A DNA stretch of 55,789 bases from Planctomycetota bacterium (GTDB taxonomy: Bacteria; Planctomycetota; Phycisphaerae; Phycisphaerales; UBA1924): the NCBI GenBank assembly GCA_018968885.1, contig JAGWZK010000022.1, positions 1 to 55,789 on the forward strand, written 5' to 3'. A program made the position numbers and the translations under genes. Of this stretch, positions 19,518 through 27,598 are shown piece by piece. Under the pieces are notes generated by a model. The model was not told where the DNA came from, searched no databases, and saw nothing but the letters and a program-made list of their open reading frames with translations. Each line of letters begins with the position of its first letter. The first letter of the stretch is position 1.

Positions 19518-19661
19518 CCTTCATCTCGCTCTGGTCACACCAGATCGAGACCGATCACGATCGAGCAAGCTCAGCCAGTGGCCAACCCTCCTTGCAAAGG
19601 GACAACCTCTGACCCAGCCAGCCAAAAGGGCGCAGCCGATGCGCGGATGGAGTGCATCCGA

Positions 19662-19691
19662 TCACCGAGCATGATTGCGAACCTTCAGCAT
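19662..19691 (-). CDS. Possible nusA-operon leader peptide (9 codons)
   Basis: A short frame, ATG to TGA, encodes MLKVRNHAR. It is preceded by a strong Shine-Dalgarno match, AAGGAG, at good spacing, and lies between a predicted promoter and the terminator-like hairpin upstream of nusA. The small size means it could arise by chance; only its position and ribosome-binding site support it. Confidence 0.25.
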   Translation of the reverse strand: MLKVRNHAR

Positions 19692-19702
19692 GACAGCTCC
19701 TT

Positions 19703-19718
19703 ACCCGTGATCACGGGT
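19703..19718. promoter_or_regulatory. Perfect 16-bp palindrome, candidate operator
   Basis: ACCCGTGATCACGGGT is fully self-complementary with no spacer, as expected for a dimeric DNA-binding protein. It lies about 20-35 bp downstream of the predicted minus-strand -10 element and immediately upstream of the AAGGAG ribosome-binding site of the possible leader peptide. The binding protein is unknown. Confidence 0.45.
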
Positions 19719-19736
19719 CCGAACAGATTCCAGTCA

Positions 19737-19765
19737 AGTTTAGTGCACCCCAACTCCAATGTCCA
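19737..19765 (-). promoter_or_regulatory. Sigma70-type promoter for the nusA-infB operon
   Basis: On the minus strand, TGGACA (5 of 6 to consensus) is separated by exactly 17 nt from TAAACT (4 of 6). Transcription would start near 19730, giving a leader of about 350 nt before nusA. Downstream of fliM, it is the best promoter match I found in the 457-bp gap between fliM and nusA. Confidence 0.45.
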
Positions 19766-19838
19766 CACCCGCCCAAGCGGGGTAGGGAGTTACCCAACCC
19801 AAGTGGTACTTCATAATGACCCGCCATATTCGACAGGC

Positions 19839-20852
19839 CTACTCAGATTCGGTCAAGCTGACCGCACGAACCACCTTCAATGCCCTCTGCCCATTGAATT
19901 TCCCAACTTCTACCCAGAACTTCTTCTCCCCTTCGATGCACAGCACCGCGGGGTTCGACGCTTCCTGCTCAGTCACAATCACGTCCCCAGGAGCCATCTT
20001 CACCAGATCCTCAAGCGTGATAGTCGTTTCCGCCAGAACACCCTTGATCGTCAACGCCGCACGCCCCAGCGTCCGCGTGACATCCTCTTCGCTTCGTCCG
20101 GCGGCGTGTTTGGAACTGAACCAACTCTGGTTCGAAAGCAGATCCATCACCGGCTCAATCACGTTATAGGGAATGCACAGGTTCATCGTCCCTGCTCGCG
20201 TTCCCATCTTCAGCTCAAACCCCACGACCACCACCACCTCGTTCGGCGGCACGATCTGCACCAATTGCGGGTTGCTCTCCGTCGCCGCGATGGAGTATTC
20301 GAACTTCTTGACCCCGGACCACGCTTCCGACAGGGCACTCAAACCGCGTTTGGTCACATTTCCGATCAATCGCGACTCAATCAGCGTCATCGGCCTCTGC
20401 GGAATGAACAGGTCCTGCGACGTCCCCCCTAGCAATCTGTCCACGATCGGGTAGATGATCAGGGGTGAAATCTCCAGGCACATCTGCCCTTCAAGTCCAT
20501 CCGCCTCAATCAGATTAAAACTCGTTGGATTCGGCAGTCCGCTGATGAACTCCGAGTACGTCATCTGCTCGCATGTCGCGACCTTCACTTCAATGATCGT
20601 GCGCAGAAACCCCGACAAGCTCGCGCCAAAGTTTCTTGCAAACGCCTCATGCAGCGTCTGCAACGCCCGCATCTGATCTTTGCTCACGCGCTCTGGACGC
20701 TTGAAGTCATACGGCCGGACTTCCGGCTTGAATCCTTCCTTGCGGGCTCGGCTGAATATCTTCGCAGCCTCGGGCTCAGGAGGCGACGCCACATCCTCGC
20801 CCACCGTGGCAAGCAATGCATCGATCGAACTTTGATCTAGCGTGTCGGCCAT
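19839..20852 (-). CDS. fliM: Flagellar motor switch protein FliM
   Basis: A 337-residue C-ring protein. It has the N-terminal CheY-P-binding peptide (LDQSSIDALLA), the FliM middle domain (TYSEFISGLPNPTSFNLIEADG, split as in the family, then IIYPIVDRLLGG) and the C-terminal SpoA/FliN-like domain (LVKMAPGDVIVTEQ). No other flagellar gene is visible; the neighbours are nusA and dsbD. An intact CheY-binding peptide argues that it still works in a motile cell whose flagellar genes are scattered. Confidence 0.95.
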   Translation of the reverse strand: MADTLDQSSIDALLATVGEDVASPPEPEAAKIFSRARKEGFKPEVRPYDFKRPERVSKDQMRALQTLHEAFARNFGASLSGFLRTIIEVKVATCEQMTYSEFISGLPNPTSFNLIEADGLEGQMCLEISPLIIYPIVDRLLGGTSQDLFIPQRPMTLIESRLIGNVTKRGLSALSEAWSGVKKFEYSIAATESNPQLVQIVPPNEVVVVVGFELKMGTRAGTMNLCIPYNVIEPVMDLLSNQSWFSSKHAAGRSEEDVTRTLGRAALTIKGVLAETTITLEDLVKMAPGDVIVTEQEASNPAVLCIEGEKKFWVEVGKFNGQRALKVVRAVSLTESE

Positions 20853-21023
20853 GTGCTCTCTGTGCTCTCACACTCAACCAATCCCCCCGTTATCGACCAT
20901 TCGCCTCCTTCATTCTGCAAAACTCTTCAAACAACCTCCCCGATTCCCGGGACGGTCGCTTGCCGCCGGCATCGAACTGCACCAAACCTGTTCCCCTCCT
21001 GTTTCGTACCATCCTCCAATCCC

Positions 21024-23012
21024 ATGCTCCCCAAATTCCCATCACTCTCCCGCTTTCTCCCCCTCTTCGCTTGCCTCATCGCCCTTTCCGGGCTGACCCT
21101 TGCCAATGCCGCACCCCCGGAAGCCACCCCCTCAAAGACCGGCTCCAAGGCCGAAATCCCCGACTTCACTCTTCCTGACGAACCCGAACGCGCCGAGAAA
21201 GTCATCGTCACCCTCGCCGCTCGCGACACCACCGTCTCCCCTGGCTCCTCCACCCTGCTTGCAGTCACCTTCGACCACGCCCCCAAGTGGCACGTCCACA
21301 CCAACGCTCCGGCGGTTCCCGCTGCCTGGAAAGCCGCCAACTTTGAGCCCTTTCCCACCGTCGTCACCCTCGAACCCGACGCCGGCCTCAAAGTCAGCGG
21401 CATGCAATGGCCCCGCCCCGTCGAAATCCTCGCCGATCTCGCAGGCACCGGAAAAGCAGAGAAGTACGGTGTCTTCGAAGGCAAAGCCACCGTCTTTCTC
21501 GTCGTGAATGTCGATGCCTCGGCCACTCCCGGCCCGCGCCCCCTCAAGGTCAACATCTCCTATCAGGCCTGCGACGACACCAAGTGCCAGCTTCCCGTCG
21601 AGACCTCCCTCACCTCCACCTTCACCATCGGTGCACCCACGGTCGCAGCAACCCCCGCTGATCCCGTCTTCTCCTCCTTTAAACCCGAGCTCGTTCAGAA
21701 TTTCATCGATGCCGCGCCTGGCTCCGGAGCCAAGTCCACCGTCCGCTTCGATGTCCTCGGCAAGTCCTTCGAAGTCGATACCAAATCCGGCGCAGGTTTC
21801 GCCCTCCTTCTCTTGGCCTCCGCCCTTGGCGGCTTCCTCCTCAACCTCACTCCCTGCGTCCTCCCCGTCATCCCCATCAAGATGATCGGGCTCAGCCACG
21901 AGGCGGGCTCTCGCTCCCGCTCCCTCCTTCTCGGCACCATCATGTTCGCCGGCGTCGTCTTCTTCTGGCTCGTCATCGCCATTCTCATCGCCAGCATCAA
22001 ATCCTTCACCGCCACCAATCAACTTTTCCAGATTCCCTGGGTCTCCATCGGCATCGGCATCTTCGTCGCCATCATGGGCTTGGGCATGCTCGGCCTCTTC
22101 ACCTTCAACCTCCCCAACTGGGTCTACTCCGTCGATCCCAAGCGTGACTCCATCGGCGGAAGCTTCGTCTTTGGCATCATGACCGCCGTCCTCGCCACGC
22201 CTTGCACCGCCCCCTTCGGCGGCGCGGCAATGGCTTGGGCCGCCACTCAATCTCCCGCCATTATCCTCGCCGTCTTCGCCGCCATCGGTGTCGGTATGGC
22301 TCTTCCTTACTTCATTCTCGCCGCCTTCCCCAAGCTCGTCTCGTGGGTTCCCAAGTCCGGCCCCGCCTCCGAACTCTTGAAGCAAGTCCTCGGCCTCCTC
22401 CTCTTTGCCGTCGCCATCTACTTCATCGGTGTCGGCATCGATCCTCTCCTTCGCGAACCCGTCGATGAACCCATCCGGTTCTTCTGGTGGCTCGTCGCCG
22501 CAGTCGTAGTGGGGGCCATGCTCTGGATGATCTTCCGCACCATCAAGATCACTTCATCCCTCGTCCGGCGCAGCGTCTTCACCATCCTCGGGCTTGCCTT
22601 CTCCGTCGGCATCGTCGGCATCGCCCGTGCATTCACAGACCACGGCCCCATCCGCTGGGTCGGCTACACCCCCGAGCGCCTCGCCAAGTATCAGGCCGAG
22701 GGCAAAGTTGTCGTCATGGATTTCACCGCCGAATGGTGCTTCAACTGCAAGCTCCTCGAATCGAACGTGCTGCACACTCCTGAAATTGTCGAGCTTCTCA
22801 GTTCCGACGGCATCGTCCCCATGAAGATCGACCTCACCGGCAACAACAAACCCGGCGCTGCCAAACTCAAAGAACTCGGCTGGGTCAGCATCCCCCTCCT
22901 CGCCATCTCCGGGCCCACCCGTCCCGATCCCATCAAGATGGATTGGTACACCGTCGACGATGTGAAGAAAGCGATTCAGGATTCCACCGCCGCCATACGC
23001 AAGCGCGAGTGA
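21024..23012 (+). CDS. dsbD: DsbD-type thiol:disulfide interchange protein
   Basis: A 662-residue membrane protein that carries reducing power from cytoplasmic thioredoxin to the periplasm. A signal peptide (FLPLFACLIALSGLTLANA) leads to an N-terminal DsbD-alpha-like domain (about 50-225; ending with the pair in YQACDDTKCQLP), then an eight-helix DsbD core with the redox Cys pair in LTPCVLPVIPIKMIG and ATPCTAPFGG, then a C-terminal thioredoxin domain with WCFNC at about 571-575. ATG 21024 was chosen because it begins the signal peptide; the ORF is open from 20853. Codons are strongly C-ending. Confidence 0.9.
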   Translation: MLPKFPSLSRFLPLFACLIALSGLTLANAAPPEATPSKTGSKAEIPDFTLPDEPERAEKVIVTLAARDTTVSPGSSTLLAVTFDHAPKWHVHTNAPAVPAAWKAANFEPFPTVVTLEPDAGLKVSGMQWPRPVEILADLAGTGKAEKYGVFEGKATVFLVVNVDASATPGPRPLKVNISYQACDDTKCQLPVETSLTSTFTIGAPTVAATPADPVFSSFKPELVQNFIDAAPGSGAKSTVRFDVLGKSFEVDTKSGAGFALLLLASALGGFLLNLTPCVLPVIPIKMIGLSHEAGSRSRSLLLGTIMFAGVVFFWLVIAILIASIKSFTATNQLFQIPWVSIGIGIFVAIMGLGMLGLFTFNLPNWVYSVDPKRDSIGGSFVFGIMTAVLATPCTAPFGGAAMAWAATQSPAIILAVFAAIGVGMALPYFILAAFPKLVSWVPKSGPASELLKQVLGLLLFAVAIYFIGVGIDPLLREPVDEPIRFFWWLVAAVVVGAMLWMIFRTIKITSSLVRRSVFTILGLAFSVGIVGIARAFTDHGPIRWVGYTPERLAKYQAEGKVVVMDFTAEWCFNCKLLESNVLHTPEIVELLSSDGIVPMKIDLTGNNKPGAAKLKELGWVSIPLLAISGPTRPDPIKMDWYTVDDVKKAIQDSTAAIRKRE

Positions 23013-23030
23013 TCCTTGAATCTTGTTCCG

Positions 23031-23050
23031 CTGACACGTCTACGTGTCAG
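23031..23050. repeat. Intergenic perfect hairpin between dsbD and DUF2339
   Basis: CTGACACG and CGTGTCAG form an 8-bp stem around loop TCTA (TAGA on the other strand). No T tract follows, so it is a weak terminator candidate. Stem length and tetraloop match the dispersed hairpins elsewhere in the window. Confidence 0.5.
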
Positions 23051-23114
23051 TGCACTTGCGCACCGCATGAAATCTCGATAGTCTGCTCACTCATCAGACT
23101 TCCGAGACCAATGC

Positions 23115-25499
23115 ATGCAATCCGGCTCAACCCCTCCTCAACAAGACCGCAACGACGACCGCCTCAGCATGATCGAGGAGCGGTTGCGCCACATCGAGAA
23201 ACGCCTCGGTCTGATGTGGGTCGAACCACCCCGCAAAATCGTGCCGCCAACCGAGGCGCCCCCTCCGCTGCCCCAGACATTCGCCACCGATGCGGCGACT
23301 GGCGAGTCTTCAAGTGCCCAACCCACCCACGCGGCGCAATCAGGCCCCGCACCAATCTTCGACATTCCCCCAACCGCACGCCGCGAAGCCGCGCGGCAGT
23401 GGCTTGCGAATCAGCGCGTGCCGCAACCCGAAACCAAGACCGATTGGGCCAATCTTGAGCAGCGCATCGGCCAACGCTGGACCTCCATCGCCGGAGCCCT
23501 CCTCTTCATTATCGGTATGGGCCTGCTCTTTGCCGTCGCGTGGCGGCGTGGCTGGTTCCAAAACGTCCCGCCGGGCCTCAAGTGCATCCTCGGCTCGCTC
23601 GTCGGCTTCGCGATGCTGGTCGGCGCTAATGTGGTGCGTAAGAAATGGTCCGCGATGGCCGCGATTGGCCTGAATGCCGCCGGCCTCGGCGTGGTCTACC
23701 TCTCGGCATACGTCTCCTTTGCGACGTTCCACTTGGTGTCGCCTGGTGTCGCATTTGCGATGCTCGCTTGCGTGGCGTTCATGGGCATCGCAATCTCAGC
23801 GCGGTCGCAATTCGCAACAGTCGGCGTGGTCGCCCTCATCGGTGGATACCTCACCCCGTTGCTGGTGCACACCGACAACCCGTCGCCGTGGGTGATGCCG
23901 ATTCACCTCACCGTCCTGCTCGGCTTGGCAGTCGGCCTCACCATCTGGCGCGGGCCGATGTTCATGGCGGTGCGAACCACAGCGCTCATCGGCACCCTCA
24001 TCATCGGAGCGGTGTGGGTCCTTGGTTCCAACTGGTTGCCTTTGCTTCCCGTCCTGCTCTTCATTGCCGCTGCTTGGGCGTTGCTGAATTTCGAAACGCT
24101 CAAAGCAGTAAACAAATGGGCCTTGGGCACAACCGCGGCGACCATCTCCATCAACACATCCATCTTGGGCTCAGTGAGCATCACCGGCTGGGCATTCTGC
24201 ATCGCCACTGTCTTTGTCCATCGCAATCAGGGCTTCGCAGAGACACTCGATTGGACTGTGCCACTGATTCTCGCGGCGGCATGCGCCGTACTCGCATGGC
24301 TGCTGGTGCCCAGTGTCAAGCGGCTCTTCAGTAAACCGAGCTCCCCAGCGGAGATTTTCGCCTGCGTGCTGACCTGTGAGGTTTTCGCGCTAATCCCCAT
24401 GGCCGTCGCACTCGCATTCACCGACTGGCTGCGTCTCGCGGCATGGGGCTTCATCGCCATCGCCGCCGCCTTCGCAGCACGAAGGACCAAACTCTGGGCT
24501 CTCGCCTCGTACGCCGTCATTCTGCTCACAATCACCCTTTTTCAATTGGTGTGCATCGAATCGTGGCGCAGCGATGTCCTCAGCGTGGGCACGCTCGTGC
24601 AAGGCGTGTACTTCAGCCGCTGGATGGCTACGGCCGCGGTCCTCGCTGTCGCGTGGCTGTGGGTGGCACGCCTGATCGGCTTGCCCGACAAAGCAGAGCC
24701 AAAAGACCAAGCCGAGCCCGAAAACGCCCTTTCAATCGTGCCCTTCTGGCGTCTGCCCTTGGCCCGAATCACCGCAATCACAGGTACGGCGTTGTGCTTT
24801 GTGCTGTGGTTTCACATCAAGACAGAGCCAAAGCCGCTGACGTTCATCCTTCCCCTCGTCGCGTGCGTCCTGCTCTTGGCGCGAGGGCTATGGCCCAGGT
24901 TGTGGGTCGATCATGCTGCCAACGTCAGCATCATGCTCATTGCCGGTTTCTGGCTGGTGGTGTACTTCCTCGATAACTGGCTGAGCAGTAACGCGCCAGC
25001 ATTCATGCACCCCGGGCTCCTGTCCTCATTCGTCATCGCCGCATCCGCGCTCATCGGGGCGTGGCTCACCGACAATACAGGTTGGTCGTTGCCGCCACGC
25101 TCCAATCGCACGATCGTGGGTTGGTCGGTCGCTGGTGGCACCCTCTTCGTCTCCACCTCCTTCGAAATCGCCCGCGTCGCCAAAATTGTCTTCAGCGATG
25201 AAACCGCACGCTCATCCGCAGTCAGCGTGTGGTGGGCCCTCGTCGCCATCGGGCTCATCGTGCTGGGCTTCAAAATTCTCCGCCCCTGGCCGCGGCGTGT
25301 GGGTCTTGGCCTTCTCGGCCTCGCACTCGCCAAAGTCGTCATCTATGACCTCGGCGCGCTGTCGCTGGAATGGCGCACAGTGAGCTTCCTCGTCCTCGGG
25401 TCAGTAATGCTTGGTGTGGGCCTTGTGTACGGAAAGGTTTCGGCGAAGATCCAGAAAACCGCGCAGGAAGAATCAGAAACGACGACGAACCCAACGTGA
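23115..25499 (+). CDS. DUF2339 polytopic membrane protein
   Basis: A 794-residue integral membrane protein of the DUF2339 family. The N-terminus (about 1-35) has a predicted coiled coil (RLSMIEERLRHIEKRLGL), followed by a Pro-rich linker and the family entry motif NLEQRIGQRWTSIAGALLFI. About 20 or more hydrophobic helices fill the rest. The function of this family is not known; it is frequent in planctomycetes. The start ATG 23115 has no strong ribosome-binding site, and ATG 23169 just before the coiled coil is an alternative. Confidence 0.8.
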   Translation: MQSGSTPPQQDRNDDRLSMIEERLRHIEKRLGLMWVEPPRKIVPPTEAPPPLPQTFATDAATGESSSAQPTHAAQSGPAPIFDIPPTARREAARQWLANQRVPQPETKTDWANLEQRIGQRWTSIAGALLFIIGMGLLFAVAWRRGWFQNVPPGLKCILGSLVGFAMLVGANVVRKKWSAMAAIGLNAAGLGVVYLSAYVSFATFHLVSPGVAFAMLACVAFMGIAISARSQFATVGVVALIGGYLTPLLVHTDNPSPWVMPIHLTVLLGLAVGLTIWRGPMFMAVRTTALIGTLIIGAVWVLGSNWLPLLPVLLFIAAAWALLNFETLKAVNKWALGTTAATISINTSILGSVSITGWAFCIATVFVHRNQGFAETLDWTVPLILAAACAVLAWLLVPSVKRLFSKPSSPAEIFACVLTCEVFALIPMAVALAFTDWLRLAAWGFIAIAAAFAARRTKLWALASYAVILLTITLFQLVCIESWRSDVLSVGTLVQGVYFSRWMATAAVLAVAWLWVARLIGLPDKAEPKDQAEPENALSIVPFWRLPLARITAITGTALCFVLWFHIKTEPKPLTFILPLVACVLLLARGLWPRLWVDHAANVSIMLIAGFWLVVYFLDNWLSSNAPAFMHPGLLSSFVIAASALIGAWLTDNTGWSLPPRSNRTIVGWSVAGGTLFVSTSFEIARVAKIVFSDETARSSAVSVWWALVAIGLIVLGFKILRPWPRRVGLGLLGLALAKVVIYDLGALSLEWRTVSFLVLGSVMLGVGLVYGKVSAKIQKTAQEESETTTNPT

Positions 25500-25546
25500 T
25501 TGTGATCGAGCTCCTCTTCGCCCGGGAAACAGGCGGATGTTGGTTG

Positions 25547-25608
25547 CCAGACGCGCAGCGTCTGGTTCGGTCTGATTGTTCTGATCTCCGCCCATGAGCA
25601 TGGGCGGA
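25547..25608. repeat. Two perfect hairpins in the 25500-25885 gap
   Basis: The first (25547-25565) pairs CCAGACGC with GCGTCTGG around GCA. The second (25587-25608) pairs TCCGCCCATG with CATGGGCGGA around AG. Neither has a T tract. They occupy the 386-bp gene-free stretch between the DUF2339 gene and tRNA-Gly, which also holds a heptamer array and the tRNA promoter; I see no credible protein gene there. Confidence 0.55.
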
Positions 25609-25700
25609 CGACTCCTCGTTCATTACCTTCGACCGCACGCACTAGCGCTGATGGTCCCGCCTCAATAGCAGCGACGCCGTGAAATCCCGCCCTCACCCAG

Positions 25701-25725
25701 CACTCAGTACTCAGCACTCAGTACT
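25701..25725. repeat. Heptamer tandem array CACTCAG/TACTCAG
   Basis: Units CACTCAG, TACTCAG, CACTCAG and a partial TACT follow at an exact 7-nt period. The same array appears in reverse orientation at 33737-33762, just upstream of argH. Such short heptamer arrays recall the intergenic heptanucleotide repeats known from cyanobacteria, though relatedness is not claimed. Confidence 0.6.
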
Positions 25726-25810
25726 TCCCCTGTCCGGTAATTCCTGCCGAATCCCCATTCCAACCCCATAAACCCACCCCATACCAACCAACATCCTTCC
25801 CCTCGCTGGA

Positions 25811-25839
25811 TTGACACCCATCAGGAACCGATCTATCGT
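25811..25839 (+). promoter_or_regulatory. Sigma70-type promoter of tRNA-Gly
   Basis: A perfect -35 TTGACA is followed after exactly 17 nt by TATCGT (4 of 6). The start would be near 25846, about 40 nt upstream of the tRNA 5' end. If the transcript continues past the tRNA it would also reach lysW. Confidence 0.6.
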
Positions 25840-25885
25840 CTTGACCCGGCGGGCAACCGCCGGAGTGTTGGGGGTTTGGTACCAC

Positions 25886-25957
25886 GCGGGTGTAGCTCAG
25901 TGGTAGAGCGTCACGTTGCCAACGTGAAAGTCGCGCGTTCGAATCGCGTCACCCGCT
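25886..25957 (+). tRNA. tRNA-Gly (anticodon GCC)
   Basis: A full cloverleaf can be drawn. Acceptor arms GCGGGTG and CACCCGC pair over 7 bp; the D arm is GCTC...GAGC; the anticodon arm is TCACG-TTGCCAA-CGTGA with GCC in the loop; the T arm is GCGCG-TTCGAAT-CGCGT. The discriminator is T and no CCA is encoded. A clear promoter lies 47 bp upstream. No intron. Confidence 0.95.
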
Positions 25958-26170
25958 TTCCCAGTAAATGACAGGCAGAAGCCGGTTGTGCAGCTCTGCC
26001 TTGTCGGTTGACGATCTTTCAAATATGGCACGGATGTCTCTCAACTCGGCCTCGATGAACTGCTGCACAGCAGTTGCCGCGTTGTCGACTTCGGCCCCGA
26101 AATCCCTCAAATCCAAAGCCACCAAAAAACCCTCGAAAAGGGTCTTGGTCTGACACGCTGACATCCCCAT
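25949..26170 (-). CDS. Doubtful 73-residue ORF abutting tRNA-Gly
   Basis: The frame encodes a 73-residue product with an amphipathic helical stretch (AVQQFIEAELRDIRAIFERS). Its 3' end overlaps the last bases of tRNA-Gly, which lies on the other strand. There is no recognisable ribosome-binding site, and a terminator-like hairpin sits inside the frame. I recognise no family. It may be a decayed remnant of something once inserted at the tRNA, or not a gene at all. If it is not real, 25958-26276 is gene-free leader sequence. Confidence 0.2.
   Translation of the reverse strand: MGMSACQTKTLFEGFLVALDLRDFGAEVDNAATAVQQFIEAELRDIRAIFERSSTDKAELHNRLLPVIYWESG
26125..26144 (-). terminator. Terminator-like hairpin, minus strand
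   Basis: On the minus strand ACCCT and AGGGT pair around a 5-nt loop and are followed by TTTTTT. The stem is short. It would stop transcription coming leftwards from the lysW side toward tRNA-Gly, protecting the tRNA from antisense reading. Confidence 0.4.
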
Positions 26171-26198
26171 CGGCCGTACGCCGGTGAACAGGATCTGC

Positions 26199-26238
26199 GG
26201 GCTCGCCAGGACCTTCCTCGCGGGCCCTTGTTGTTTTT
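26199..26238 (+). terminator. Intrinsic terminator just upstream of lysW
   Basis: GGGCTCGC (26199-26206) and GCGGGCCC (26220-26227) form an 8-bp stem with one G-T pair, a 12-nt loop and the tail TTGTTGTTTTTAT. It ends 38 nt before the lysW ATG. It can serve as the terminator of tRNA-Gly, or as an attenuator for the lysW-lysXYZK genes, since little room is left for another promoter. No obvious antiterminator pairing was found by eye. Confidence 0.7.
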
Positions 26239-26276
26239 ATCCCGTTTGTGTTTCCAGATTCAGAAAGGCCGTTCCC

Positions 26277-26483
26277 ATGAGTACTCCCGCAACAACGACC
26301 CCCAACACAGCCGCCGCGACTTGCGAATGTCCCGAGTGCGCTGCCGCCATCACCCTCTCGCGCATTCCCATGCGTGGCGAAGTTCTCCGCTGCGCCGACT
26401 GCGCGGTCGAACTCGAAGTCACTTCCACCACGCCCCTCACCCTCGCCCTCGCTCCCGAAGTCCAGGAAGACTGGGGCGAGTGA
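26277..26483 (+). CDS. lysW: LysW/ArgW amino-group carrier protein
   Basis: A 68-residue carrier to which glutamate or 2-aminoadipate is attached during arginine or lysine synthesis. The signature is clear: a TFIIB-like zinc knuckle pair, CPEC (18-21) and CADC (39-42), the acidic strand AVELEV, and the strictly conserved C-terminus EDWGE, whose last Glu takes the isopeptide bond. Thermus LysW is about 54 residues, and this one has an extra Thr/Ala-rich N-terminus. ATG 26277 has AAAGG about 10 nt upstream; the frame is open further up, but through the terminator hairpin. LysX follows after a 215-bp gap filled with repeats. Confidence 0.93.
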   Translation: MSTPATTTPNTAAATCECPECAAAITLSRIPMRGEVLRCADCAVELEVTSTTPLTLALAPEVQEDWGE

Positions 26484-26488
26484 GTCCA

Positions 26489-26540
26489 GCGGCAAAGCCG
26501 CCGGAAATGGACAAATAGCCAAATGTCCAAATGACCTAAT
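26489..26540 (+). repeat. Composite repeat: hairpin plus CCAAAT octamer array
   Basis: Six bases after the lysW stop, GCGGC and GCCGC pair around AAA. This is followed by GGAAATGG and four 8-nt units, GGACAAAT, AGCCAAAT, GTCCAAAT and GACCTAAT. An inverted copy (ATTTGGAATTTGG) lies at about 26570-26582. The same hairpin-plus-array layout occurs after the stop of the prepilin-like gene at 47449-47511. Confidence 0.65.
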
Positions 26541-26655
26541 AGAACCCTTCTGATGAGGAGTGCGGTATTTGGAATTTGGAAATTCGACTCCGTCACTCCG
26601 TCACTGCTTCTCTCCTCCGATGATCCCCATCGTCGAACCGTCTTTCCGTATTCCC

Positions 26656-26686
26656 CTAGTGCCTAGTGCCCAATGCCTAGTGCCTC
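26656..26686. repeat. Heptamer tandem array CTAGTGC
   Basis: Units CTAGTGC, CTAGTGC, CCAATGC and CTAGTGC follow at an exact 7-nt period, ending about 13 nt before the lysX ATG. The unit differs from the CACTCAG array but has the same period. It could affect the lysX ribosome-binding region. Confidence 0.55.
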
Positions 26687-26698
26687 TGGATCTCTCCC

Positions 26699-27598
26699 AT
26701 GCGCATCGCCCTGCTCCACTCCCGCATCCGTGTCGAGGAACGGCTTCTGGCCGAGGCCCTCGCTGCCCGCAACATTCAGCACGAATTGATCGACGTCCGC
26801 GAGCACACCTTCGATATCCATTCCCACGCGGATTGGACTCGCTTCGATGCGGTCCTAGATCGCTGCCTGGGCCAGTCCGAGGCGGTCGCCGCCGTCCGCT
26901 ACTTCGAGATGCTCGGTATCCCCTGCATCAATCCCTCCTCCGTCATCGAGGCGTGCGGCGATAAGTTGGCGACGTCATTGCTCCTCGTTCGACACAACGT
27001 CCCCACACCTCGCGTCAAGATCGCCCTCGATCCCCCAAGCGCCCTCCGCGCCATCGAAGAGATGGGCTACCCATGCGTGCTCAAGCCGACGGTTGGCTCC
27101 TGGGGCCGCCTCCTCGCCCGCATCAATGACCGCGAGGCCGCCGAAGCCCTCATCGAGCACAAGTCCACTCTCGGCGGCGTGCAGCACTCCGTCTTCTACA
27201 TCCAGGAATACGTCAACAAGCCCGGCCGCGATCTCCGCGTCTTCATGGTCGGTGATCAGGCCATCTGCGCCATCAGCCGCACCAGCCCCCACTGGATCAC
27301 CAACACCGCTCGCGGCGGTCAGGCCGCGGCACTCACCGTCACCCCGGACATTCAGAACATCTGCCGCGCTGCTTCACGCGCGTTAGGTGGCGGGCTCCTG
27401 GCCATCGACCTTCTCGAGTGCCCCGATCGCGGCCTCCTGGTCAGCGAAGTCAATCACACCATGGAGTTCCGCAACAGCATCGCGCCCACCGGTGTTGATA
27501 TCCCCGGCCGCATGATCGACTTCGTCATCTCCCAAGCCCGCACCTCGCCAACTCCCGCTATCACCATCCCGAGCCGCACGCTGGAAACCGTCCAATGA
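26699..27598 (+). CDS. lysX: LysX/ArgX-type ATP-grasp ligase (RimK family)
   Basis: A 299-residue ATP-grasp ligase expected to join the alpha-amino group of glutamate or aminoadipate to the C-terminal Glu of LysW. Key features: DKLATSLLLVRHNVPTPR entry helix, LKPTVGSWGRLLARIND (ATP-grasp glycine/Arg loop, with SWGRLL typical of LysX), IQEYVNKPGRDLRVF, and the metal/ATP motif EVNHTMEFRNS. Length is close to Thermus LysX (about 280). It overlaps lysY by 4 nt (ATGA). Whether it prefers glutamate or aminoadipate cannot be read with certainty; argH nearby favours arginine. Confidence 0.88.
   Translation: MRIALLHSRIRVEERLLAEALAARNIQHELIDVREHTFDIHSHADWTRFDAVLDRCLGQSEAVAAVRYFEMLGIPCINPSSVIEACGDKLATSLLLVRHNVPTPRVKIALDPPSALRAIEEMGYPCVLKPTVGSWGRLLARINDREAAEALIEHKSTLGGVQHSVFYIQEYVNKPGRDLRVFMVGDQAICAISRTSPHWITNTARGGQAAALTVTPDIQNICRAASRALGGGLLAIDLLECPDRGLLVSEVNHTMEFRNSIAPTGVDIPGRMIDFVISQARTSPTPAITIPSRTLETVQ

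Noticed and set aside
18362..19612. 416-codon open frame opposite nusA
   Set aside because: It is the shadow of NusA on the other strand; composition is His/Leu/Arg-rich and no family is seen.
21132..22385. 417-codon Gly/Glu/Asp-rich frame opposite dsbD
   Set aside because: Its composition is the direct mirror of C-ending codons in dsbD; no ribosome-binding site or known domain.
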